This document shows positions 48,364 to 60,300 of a DNA stretch of 64,000 bases, piece after piece. The notes beneath the pieces are model-generated. The model ran no database searches. It saw only the letters and a program-made list of their open reading frames with translations, and was not told where the DNA came from. The position numbers and the translations under genes are program-made. Numbering within the stretch: position 1 is the first letter of the stretch; the number at the start of each line of letters is the position of its first letter. The stretch comes from Moringa oleifera (lineage: Eukaryota; Streptophyta; Magnoliopsida; Brassicales; Moringaceae), in assembly GCA_021397835.1 (NCBI GenBank), contig JAJFZO010000287.1:2854501-2918500 (forward strand). Direction: 5' to 3'.

Positions 48364-51300
48364 ATGGCGTCGGGAGGATACTCTGCACCAGCTACAGCCG
48401 GAGGTGGAAGCGTTGAATGGCACGTTCGACCGCCAAATCCTAAAAATCCAATAGTTTTCTTCGACATTACTATCGGTACCATCTCCGCTGGTCGCATCAA
48501 AATGGAGCTCTTCGCGGATATTGCCCCCAAAACCGCCGAAAACTTCAGGTTCTCCCACTCTCTTCCTTTCCTGTAATTTTTAGAATCTGTATGTGCTATT
48601 GGCCGCTCCCTTGTTGTTCTTTACTTCTTCGTTGAATGGTGACTGTAACAAGAGAAATGAACAAAACAACAGGTTTGTACTATTTTGAAGTGCATTTGCT
48701 GATTTTAGAGACAAAAATTTCCTTCTATTTCTGGTATTTGGCAGGAAAAGCAAACAGTAGTAAATGCCAGACCACTAATGTAACAAGTTCTTGAGGTACT
48801 AGTGTTATTTGATTGTATTTTAAAGTGTTACAATTGGTTTAGTATTGAAAGTGCTTTTGTGTCTTCCACGAAGAAGGGTGTCTTCTTTTTTTGCTTAAGC
48901 AAGAAGTGTACTTTTCAAAATGTTAATCAAGATGTTCTGATTAAAAAAAAAAAAAGAACAAATGCTAATCAAGATGCAATTAGCCAAATTTCACGAGTTA
49001 CTTGCTTGAGTCAGATTGGCTTTTCTTTCTTCTTGAGGTCAAAGAGCAAAGTTTCGCAACTTCGTCTTAATAGTGTATTTTCCTTTATTAGCTTCTCTAC
49101 TTCTTTAATAAGCCACTTTTTGGGAAATATTTATGGAGGCTTACGGTGGAAAGGGATAGCCTTCTGATGAGGGTGGTGGAGTCTGGGTATGTGGTAGAGG
49201 AAGGTGGGTCTGTAACAGTGCTTGGGAGAGAATCATAGGGTACCACTACTTGCAAAGCCATTAGGAAATAGTGGCCGGTGTTTGGGAAGTGGGTGGGTTT
49301 TTAATCTTGGTAAGGGGAACTCTAATGAGTTTCTGCATGGTATTTGGTGTGGGGACAAGACCCTTAAGGAAACTTTTCCAGTTATGTATCTTTTAGCTTG
49401 TAACTAGGAAGACTGAGTGAATGATGCTATGTTGATAGAAACTAATGGGTGTCTTGTCAATGGACTTTAGAAGAGACGCGCAAGATTGGGAATTGAGTTT
49501 GTTTGGGCAGTTTTATGAATGGATCTGTGTAATTATAGTTGAGCTTGATAGGGAGGATATAATCATCTGGAAAGGAGACAACGATAAGAAATTTTCAGTA
49601 AAATCATTTTTCAGGATGATCGATGATACCCAACAACATGAGGGAGCAATAAGAGGTTTCCATGAAAGCTTATATGGAAAGTAGGGGTTCTGTCTAAAGT
49701 GTTCTTTTTTGATTGGGAAGCAACTTGGGGCAAACCTTTAACTATTGATAATCTATGGGAAATGGATAAGGTTTTGGTTATCAAATGCTTTCTATGAAAG
49801 GAGCAAGAAGAGACGTTCAACCATTTCCTCCTTTGGTGCATATAGACTCGACAGGTTTGGGAAAGTGCATAGGCTGTTTTGGGCTGTAAACAGTGGCAGC
49901 TGAGTTGCTTGCATGGGCAGGTCTTCATGTCCTGAAACTTAAGAGAAAGCTTATTGTGGTGATTCTTTTGCTCATTTTTTGGATGGTGTGGTGGGAGAAC
50001 AATAGGAAGGCTTTTGATGTGGCGGAGCCTCCTTTACTAGTTTTTGGGCTAGATGAGTTAAGCTTTCAAAACTATGGATGGTAGGGGATTATTTTTTAAG
50101 TGAAGTGGATTATTTAGAGTTTATAGAAATCGTAACCTCTAGATAAGTAACTATATGTGAACATGGGAGGCACCCCTTGGTGCTATACATGTGTAATATG
50201 AATACACATCTTTGCTTTTGATTAAAAAAAAAAACATACACAAAAATGAAGAAAAATGCGTAATCTAAGGGGAAATATCTATGCATGTAATATCTTTTGG
50301 TTGCATGTTTGCGGACTTTTGGCTGCATGCTTGTATGCCTTAAACATATTACAGTTTTTCACTATTGACTATCCTGTTTTTCGCAACACATGTATGGAGT
50401 CACAAGCAGAAATACAGTCAAGTCAGATGGTACTTGACATCTTAACTATGCTTACTTAAATGAGGAGGCCTTTCTTGTTCCTTGTTCTCTGTAGACTAAG
50501 AGTACCTGCAGAAATATTGGGTTTTTGCTGGTTGTGGAATGAAAACGTGGGAAGCAAACTGGTTAGGTGTGCAGGGAAGCTAATTGACTAGATCTTAAAT
50601 TATTAGAATAGGAGTTTGAACGGTCATAATTTAAACAATTACATCTATATTTTTCTTAATAAGAAAATACTACATTTATTTGCAAAATCAATTACTAATA
50701 TGCTTTCTGATGGTGTGGTTGTAAAAATGATTATTAATACCAACTCTGAGTAGCTGTACTGATATTTTGGATGAAGTAGTTATGTATTCTTGTTTCCTTC
50801 ATCTATGTCATCTTGTTATTTTGGGCTATTACATAAAAACTCATTATATGAACTAATTCTACCTAGAAAGTTCTTGTCCAATGGAGGGCCTCCAGAGAAC
50901 TTAAAGCAACAATGTATTGACTTTTTTGTATTTTTCCTTGATGGGTTGAGCTACCATCCTGTGGGAGGACTGGTCTAGTTTCATGTTCAGGGCAGAGGAG
51001 TAGTGCAAGAGTAAAAGCTTCACACTATTTTTGACTTTTTATCTGTTTAAAGTGGATGCAAGAATTGATCCTAAACCAATTTTTCTTTTTTCTTTTTTTC
51101 TTTTTTTTTTTTTGAGAGGGAAGGTGTTTTATATGTTTAACTTCCTTGGTTTATATTTTTTTTGACAATTTGCTCCCCTACTTTCTTCTTCCTAACTAAA
51201 CAAATGAAGGGGAAAGGGTTTCCCTTTTAGTTTACAAATGATATAAACTGGATCATGCCTTCCACGGTGGCATGATTGATCAAAGAATAGTATCAGCTTG

Positions 51301-54300
51301 TGCTAGGCATAGTCTGATTGTTCTGTCATGTTGGGCTAGCGATGTGGTCCATGTGCTGTGCTAGCCCACAATATGCATGGCTTGGCATGGTATCAAAACG
51401 CGTGCTGACATGGAGCAGCTATAAATTGACTAATTTGAGGAGTAAATCTGTCGATCGATTCACCTTTTCTAACAACTGCAAATGGCTAATTTTAAGGGTA
51501 TTTTGGGTAATCCAACATATGAGAACTAGAAATACCACTCTGTCTTACTGATGTCATTACAACAACAATCAATCATCACATCTTATTCTTAGTTAAGCTC
51601 TCGCAAGCTTTCTCACAATCTCAAGCTTGCTCAAGCTCTCTTGTGACTCTCTCTCAAGTTATCTAATTCTCTTACAATCTCAACTTCTCAATTCTTAAGT
51701 TCTCTTCCAGTCCATTCTCTTAAGAGTAACAGTTTGGAAGGTTATTCTTCAATTGGGGCCATCAAGCTTTTGAGGTAACAATTTCTAATGGTAGTTTTTA
51801 TTAGTATCACTATATGCACAGACAAAGACACACACACATATGCATATATATGATTAGTTCATTACACTTTAACTTCAATGTCAATGAGGAATCTAATCTC
51901 GCATCCCAGTTACATTTTGATAGTAGTGCTTAACTTGCTCTTCCCATGGTTAGTTCATACCAATTTAGTAAACTTTTTCCTAGGGCCACAAAAAACGAGC
52001 TACTGAGGTATAAAAACTTTTGCTATTGTAAATGTTAAAAATAAATTAAAAAAGGGTAGTTTGTAATAAATAAATGAGGAAGAGATTGTGAAATTTATTT
52101 TGGAACAGAATCAGTTCTTTTTTTGTCATTCTTAAAGAAGATTGTTGTTGTCCAAGGAAGAGTGGAGTTCAGATGAATATCTTGGAATCTAATTTGGAAG
52201 GGAGGAGCTGTCTTTTGCATAGGAGGCAGCTTGGGGCAAGTCTCTGACGCTTGATAACTTACAGAAAAGAGGATTAACACTCTCACATAGGTGCTTCTTA
52301 TGTAAAAAGCAAACAGAAAGCGTGAATCACCTGCTGGTTTGGTGTAGCCGGACTAGAGAAATTTGGGAGAGTACGCTGGTTTTGATAGGCCAAGTTTGAG
52401 TGATGTTGGGGTCAGTAGCAGCTGAATTAAGGGCTTGGACATGCATATGGACTGCTGGTGGGAGAAAGAAAGCTGCTGCATTTGTCCCGCTTCTTACTTT
52501 TTGGCTAGTTTGGGGGGAGAGGAAGAGGAAGGCTTTTGAAAGGATGGAAAAACTACTTAAAGTGGTTAGGGGTAGATGGATTCATATCCTATCATAGTGG
52601 GTACAGGGATATTTTTTTGTAAATGAGAAAGACTTTGTAGAGTTCATAGATGTTCTCATTTCTAGATAGGAACTGACTCACTTTATGTACATGGCACCCC
52701 CTTGTGCCTTATAGTAATATAGAATGATAAAAACAAAATTGTTCTTTTTGAGGTTGAAGAAATTACTTTCGAAGAATACATTAGAAAAGTTTTACAATCC
52801 GATTTTAGATTAACTTTTCAAAGTTTATCAAGAAATTTCAATCCAAACTTTATGTAATGTTCGTACAAAAGTAGCTCTTATGCCTGATATGTGGACATGA
52901 ACAGGTGAGTATGGTTATATTTGTCTAAGATGACATCTTATTGATGAGTATTGGGATTTACAAAAAAAATACTTAAATTTTTAAATAATTAGATCATCCA
53001 GATGCTGCATCATATATTACAGAAAAGAAATTTTGATGTCCTAAATGCAGTCTGCAAAAACTTCAGGGCTCTGTGGTGCAAATTTCCCTCACTGTTAATC
53101 ATAGATTTGTAATAGAAACTACTACAAGTAGTTAAATCATCAAAGGGACTCATTTCAGGTAAAGGAAATGGATAAGCATGTATTTTCCTTTATTGATTCT
53201 ATGAATAATTGTGGGCCCTCTTCCATTTCTCTCTTGTTGCATGATTCCATATCATTTGATCTACTTCAGGAGTATCATTGTAAGCTTCTTGATTTTCTTT
53301 TCAATATTTTTTTCCGTACTTTAATGCCTGCATTTTTAGGTCATATTGGCTACTTGTTTTTCTGGGTGCTAATCATAAGTATTAATAAGTACTTGTCACC
53401 TAATTTAGACATGTTCCTTATGTGGGATTCATGGGAACAAATAAACTATAAATAGAGGGATGACCGCTGCAAAAGGAACCAAGTCTCGGCTTTTTCTTCT
53501 CCCTTCTTTTGCTCTTCCTTTTTGATAAATAAGCTGGCATCCCTTTTATTTATTGAGTGCACAGGCACTTGTTTGGTAGCTTTAATTTATCATGGAAATC
53601 TCTTGACTACACCATAGAAATCATTTATATTTCCTTCATCTAGGGATTTGTTGCATATAGCTATTGGTCATATTTTTCTTAATAAAGCAGAAGGCTTTTT
53701 TTTTTTTTTTTTTCAAATTTTAGTTGTGAATGATCTAGTGACCTCTACAACCTCAGCCAAAGTTCAAATAGAGGAAACTAGATATGAAATTTACTAAAAG
53801 AATAAAGAAAAAGAACTGTTAAGACTTAAGGTGGGGAAATTCCATGAGGATATCATACATTGGTTGGCTTTTAGAAAGATCAAAAAGAAAGCAAATTGCC
53901 TTATATGTGCTTGAGGGTACAAGTATTAGTGCAACTCACTATTACTAACTGTGTGAGATTAGCTTTATTGGAAGTTCTCCTAGTGGGAAGGTGGTCTCTG
54001 TAGGTTTCATGAACAAGAGAGATGGCAATTGTAAGCCACCTCTTCCACTGAAAAAAAGCTTTTATATGCTTGGTAATGTAATAACCTGATATGTATTTAG
54101 ATCCTACTGTATTCAGGTCCTTGTATGTGCGACTGCTTTTGAGATGCAATGCATGTATAATACTTGCTTTGTTTTTGTTTTTAGATTTTTTTTTTTTTTT
54201 GTGGGGGTGGGTGGTGGGGTGATTTAGATAAGCCTTGTTCTTATATATGCCTTCCTTTGGGGATTATTTGTGTAATTTCTGACTTTTAAAATGCATCTGT

Positions 54301-57300
54301 ATGACTTCTAATGTAATTGCCTTCTTAATTTGGCAGGCAGTTCTGCACTGGTGAATACAGGTATGCAAAAGCTTACCTTTGCATTACATAAATAAGTGTA
54401 GATAGATTTTGAGATGGAAGTTGATGCTTTCATGCTAGTCGAAATTTTGTACATTTTGGCATTTTTTGGATTATCTCTCATATATATATATATATATATA
54501 TTTGGACCAGTAACAAAGAGAGTATATTATATGCTGAGCATTGAGTAGGGTGCAGCCCTTTAGATTTGTGGTTAGCCTAGGAAGTTAGTAATACTATGAT
54601 ATCAACTAGTTCTTCCTCATTTACAAAAAAAATTCCCCGATTCCAGAAATTCAAAATGCTAATCGAAGACTCCCTAATTACATCTATTGGTGTTTCAATA
54701 TCATTGAAGGCCCTCCTATTTCTCTCATGCCAAACAATCCAAAAAATTATTTGTGGAATCATTTTCACCAGCCTTTTTTTTCTCAATCCCAAAACCAGTC
54801 CCTGCCCATGCCGTTAATTCCATGGTAACTGTCCCTGCTGTTACCCATGATAAGCCCAGCAAGTTCAAAACTGAATTCCAGACTTGGACTGTCCACCAAC
54901 ACCCAATTATATCTCATATTAAAATGGCTATATTGAGTGAATTATAAAATTTAGTTTTGAGTTACAATTTAATTAGTGTTGTCACTAGCATTCTATTCCT
55001 TAAGTCTCCATTTTGGTAAAACATACTTCAAATTTACCAGCCTTAGGCTAGTATTGGTTTTTGACATGTGAGTTGCGAGGATTTTTTTCTCATGGCTAAA
55101 ATCTTAAGGGATGTTTTTAATTGTCTTCACTATTCTAATGTTCGTTAGTTTTTTATCATTACTGTGTCTTGTCAAAAAATAAAGTTATTCTATTATTACT
55201 GTGTTGATAGGAATGTTAATATTCTGATTTGAATATATTGAGCATATTGCTGATAGCTGTTGTAATTATAATCAGCTTTCCATTGTCTTGTTTCTGCATT
55301 TCGCTTGCTGAAGGTAATATGATTTTGTGTTCATTCTCATTCTTGGTGGTTTTCTTCTGTTTGCTTATGTGATGTTATGTGTGAATGCTATTATATATTT
55401 ATGAGCCAGAGCCTTGGTGGGAGTGATAACTGGTGACTGACTTCATCAATTGGATCTAAATGGCAGAAAAGCTGGATTGCCTGTTGGTTACAAGGGATGC
55501 CAGTTCCATAGGGTCATCAAGGATTTTATGATTCAAGCTGGAGACTTTTTAAAGGTTGGTAGCTATGATGTATAAATGAAGCTGTAAGTTTAATTCCAGT
55601 TGGTGCCTGGTATTCTGAAATTTTACCAGGTTCAAGTCTTCGTTTCCAGTGGCTTTGGTTCATCCACCCTAGTAATTCCACTATGGAGCTGTGTCTAATT
55701 TTATGCTGCATAGCCACCAAAGTTCTCTTGTTTTTTAAAGTATCGAAAGGTTTGATACAGCAATTGTAGAGGAGCTAATTTAGTGTTCTGATGTTTCTTG
55801 TTTCTTGTTTCCGTGGGCTCTAAAGAGTCAATTACCTTATGGTAGATAACGTCAAATAATTCTACCTAGCTGTAGTTTTACTTGAAGATAGAGCAAATGG
55901 ATTTTATTGTTCACAGGTAGTGAAAAGTTGTCACCATTATAGAGGTTAATGGTTTAAAGATATGCTTTGGTATTAACTAAATATGAAAAGTTTCACTTCT
56001 GAACATATGAATTCGGTCAATAATAATAAGCAAAGCTTATCTTGTTTGCTCGTATTGTCATGCAATGCTTATTATTTGTTGTGGTTTGTAGGGTGATGGT
56101 AGTGGATGTGTTTCCATATATGGCCACAAGTTTGAGGATGAAAATTTTATTGCCAAACATACTGGTCCTGGTCTGCTATCAATGGTATGTATTTGGCTTC
56201 TGAGATCCATATACATTGTCTGTAGTTTTGCCTTGTCAATGGAAGATGCCATTTGTTTGTTTGTTTGTTTGTTTTTTTTTTCCCATTTATCTGTATTGTT
56301 TTTTCCTGTAATTATTATTATTATTATTTTGATAGGATCCCCTTCATTAAATTTAATTGCACAGTTTTTTTTTTTTTGAAAAAAACTTTTTTAGGTGTTT
56401 GCTTGTGGATGAAGTTATCTTCACTTGTCATTTTTAGCATTATTTATCTGTCCCTGTTGTACATGTGGTGGACTGTAGGGGCTCCTCTATGTGCCTGGGC
56501 AGTGTGTATTTGTTCTTTGTGCAATTGTTTTTTCCCATTTATCTATGATATTTGCTAACATATAGTTGAGGGAGGTCGATGATATTACCATTCTCTGTGG
56601 GTGAAAAGTCTCTTATCTTTCTTCAAATTTATGACTGATTGTAGAGATATCCTATGGTCTTTTTTGATTCTGTAAATTTCAAGGAAGAAAATAGATTCCT
56701 TTCTTTTCTCTTTTCTAGTTGTTCCTTTATTTTTGTGTCGCTGTTAATTCTTGAACCAAGTACCCAGTGCACGACCATGATAATCCTTGTTTTTTAGACT
56801 AAGAAAATCTTAAGATTTTCAGATCTTCAGCCTATATTGGTGAGGTATATCAAATTGCACTTCTGTGGGAGCTTACGGTAAAGATAAAATTGTCATTTCT
56901 ATTTTGTTACAAGTGTCTTTCTGGCCTGGATAATCCTTGTGGATGGTTTACTTAAAACTCAAAAAGAATGCCATGGAACCTATCTATTGGTAGTAATGTC
57001 ATGAGGACATCCATATTACATGTTGGTTTTTTTTTTTTTTGAAAAAATTTCTGATCATAAATTAATTTGTACCTACTAGATCCTTGAGAACTGGAGCTGA
57101 AGCAACCCAAAAACATAAGATGATTAAGTGTGTTGAGATCAAACAGGACCAACCATACCAAAGTCTGACTCATACTAGGATGGATGACGTCATGAGATCA
57201 AATAGGTCTGAAGTGCTTTGGTTTTGTCTCGGCTCTTTGAATCAAAATGCATACCCTTTTTACATTCTTTCTAATTGGGCCTCTGGGTTTGAATTTACCA

Positions 57301-60300
57301 TTTTTTGAGCTGAATTGTACATTTCCAAAATTAGGCAGCGATTTATAAAAGTTTCTTCTCATTACTTCTGTTGAAAGTGATGATGGCATACTTTTGGAGT
57401 TCAACGCTCTTTTTTTTGTGGCCCCTTGAATCCTGTAAAGGTTATAAGAAAATACGAAGTTACCTCTAATGTCAAAATTTTGCCCTTAAATCATACTCTA
57501 GCAGTTATGTTAGATACCTTTTGTTGCACGCTTCCCTTGCTTTGTATAGCAAAGCCCTCTAATCATAACCATGCGCTTGTGCACAAACAATTATCAGCAC
57601 CTGCATGTTGATCACATCCAGGCACATCTGTTTAGATATGTACTTGTTGCTAATGAGGAGAAGCTTCTGCAGAATATTTAAATTGGGCTGTGGGTGCACT
57701 AATTGAAATTCAAAATTTTGGGGCTGTCCATGTTAAGGATTAGATTTAGTGAGTTCTCTCGTTACCTTGTAGATTCAAGTTGCTGGTAATAGCATAGATA
57801 GAGGAAATTTGGAAGTTAAGGCAGAAGAAGGTTGTTAAGTGTAATGTTCTCTGGACGAGCAATGGCAAGAGAACCTTTTCTTGGAAGCTTGTATGAAGCT
57901 CCAAAGTTCCTAATAGTTTTATTTCCTTCTATGGGCAATGACATTAGTGCGCTTTTTTCAATTAAAAATAGAGCACTTTCTGTGTTTGCCAATACTTTGC
58001 ATTGAAAGGATTGGGAGAATGGTATATTATTTACTTCTTTGGTGACACTTTTATGACTTTTGGTCTTTATTTGCATATGATGTTGATGTCACATTCAATT
58101 TGCTTCATATGACACATTTAATCTTCCCTTGACATGCAGATATATTTTTGAGCAGGTGCTTTCCCTTTCTTGTTTCCACAATTATTCTCTTATTGTTTTT
58201 AGATCACTTGGATTTTTATATTTTAGTTTGAGGTGCTTATATGCTTCATGAGCACATAACAGGTAGTCTCTTTTGTTTCAGTTTTTCTTTTGAAAAATTG
58301 ACAGAAAGGGAAGCCATAGTTTTCAAATATTTGTTGACCTCACAAATCCTTGTCTTGGGGTTCCCATCCTCGAGGTGGATCTTGTGATTCAGCTTTGTGA
58401 TGACCTTGGTGAAGGTAACATGGAGAAGTCTCAAATTTTTTTTCTGTGATTTAGAGGCATACAAGAAAAAATGGAAGGGGAGAGAGAGGGGGGGGGGGGG
58501 GGGAGAGAGAAGGATACATGTGGTGCCCAATAGGAAAAGAAGCAGGGGTACATTCCTACTCTCTCTCATTGGAATACCTTCCTAATTTCTCATCATAGAT
58601 GTTGCCTTATTCCTTTGTTTTAGACTTTGTGTAGGTCCTATGTGGTGGGACAAATGGGATAAGATAAGATAAAATAATGAGGTGAGATGCGCTGCTAAGA
58701 TAGCCTAAAACAACTATACATAGGATAAGGAGTTGTACTATGTGATATTTGGTATATGAGAGATGAAGTTGGTTTGCATAAAAACATTATGTTCTCGTAT
58801 GTTTATTGGATTTTTGAACAGAATAATTCTTTAATATCTGGACAAAAACACCCTTGAGACACTAAAAATTTCTAAGTGTCATAAATCAATTACTTTGTTA
58901 AATCATTTTTTATTAATTCTTTTTCACTTAAATTGCTTTTCTTTTAGTTGAAACAGGTTATCTTTGACTAACAATCACTTATAGAAATATGCAGTCATAC
59001 AAACCAAAGAAAATAAATTAAAACATGTAGAAAAGAACACAATTATTAGCTGTAGCTTGGGGACTGCATCACAACACTAGGAGAGCACATTGCAGCACCA
59101 AGGTGCGCACATTGTGGCAGCTGGGGTAGGATAGCTCATGCTTGGTGGCACCTTGTGGGGAGGAGATGAAGAGGGCGGCACCAATGTTTGGAAGAGAGAG
59201 CAAGAGAGGGACGGAGAGAGGTGTCCTTTTTTCTTTTCATCTTATACTGCTCATTCCCTTTCTCCCTCTTGGTAGGATAAGACCTCCCCAGCAGATAGTG
59301 CCTACATCGTTTAGCATGATATTGATTGATTGATAAGGTGAAGAGAGGATAATTTTGTCCTATCCGTCTTTCTCAACTGTTTGGTGTCAAAGTAAGAGTT
59401 CATAACACACTGAGTTGGAGGGCCATTATTTTATTGGAGTAGAATAACATAATATCAAGGGAGATATGAGATTAAGTTGGATAAAAAAACAATCAACATC
59501 CTTTTCCCCCTAATTTTAATGCAATCCAATGATTTTTTCTCCCACTTTTGTTCTTAACACTTCTCTTCTCTCTCTTCTCTTCTTTGCACGTTGCCCCACT
59601 CTCTCCATCTTCTCCTTATGAGGTGTCGTTCCTTAAATTTGTCTTAGCCTAACTTGGGCCAGTTCTGACACTTTTGGAGGCGTGGGGGGTAAAACAAAAG
59701 TGAGGTCCCTTTATCCAAAACTGTAATAGTTTACAAGGAACAAAATTATGCACTAACAAAAATAATAGTATCAAGTAATCATTTAAAATAACTTCTAACA
59801 GTTTGAGAAGCAAATTCATCAATCATATTTTCATAATCAATTTGTTCCAATATACCCTTTTCAATTTCTAAGGTTGCTAATCCGTTTAACATTTTCAGTG
59901 ATATAGCTGATCTTAAAATAAGATTTTAATGATGTTAATTTAGAAAAACTTTTTCTAGTGGAGGCTATCGTCATAGGCATAGTCAATAATACCTAGATGA
60001 TATGAAGGATTCAATAGACAATTGATTTCGCTGGCTATTTGTGAAAATTTTTCGTCACCAAATGTGCTATATGATTTGTGAAGAAGAAGAGAAGAGAGAG
60101 ATCAAAGAAGAAATATTTTCTAAAGGGAAGAGAGAGATTGGAGAAGAAATATCCCTTGATTGTCTTTTGATATTCTTAGTTCTTACTTTTTCTCTGTTGA
60201 TGGCAAAATTGGTAAAAAACTAAAACTTAATTCTTACTTTTCCCGTTTTGATGGTAGACTAAATTGTGCTTAAATTTGTTTATAATTTTTTTTTAAAAGT

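Larger units (their letters stand above)
48549..54336 (+). other. Intron 1 of CYP22 (5.8 kb) with LINE insertions
   Basis: Bounded by AACTTCAG|GTTCTCC and TTGGCAG|GCAG. It contains two truncated L1-type LINEs in the sense direction (about 49080-50232 and 52150-52735). It also holds a CT-rich stretch at 51590-51720 and poly-T tracts at 51070-51115, 53696-53715 and 54188-54201. No other gene is seen. Confidence 0.75.

Noticed and set aside
51240..51760. Possible TRIM or LTR fragment in CYP22 intron 1
   Set aside because: TGGTATCAAAACG at about 51388 resembles a tRNA-Met primer site and a CT-rich tract follows, but no second LTR copy was found nearby.
57780..58080. A further LINE fragment in CYP22 intron 4
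   Set aside because: RTFSWKLV and SSKVP pieces at about 57870-57905 hint at the region before the L1 zinc-binding domain, but the resemblance is too short to call.
58246..58585. Open frames on both strands around the poly-G tract
   Set aside because: Their length comes from low-complexity G/GA or complementary C/CT runs and they have no domain.
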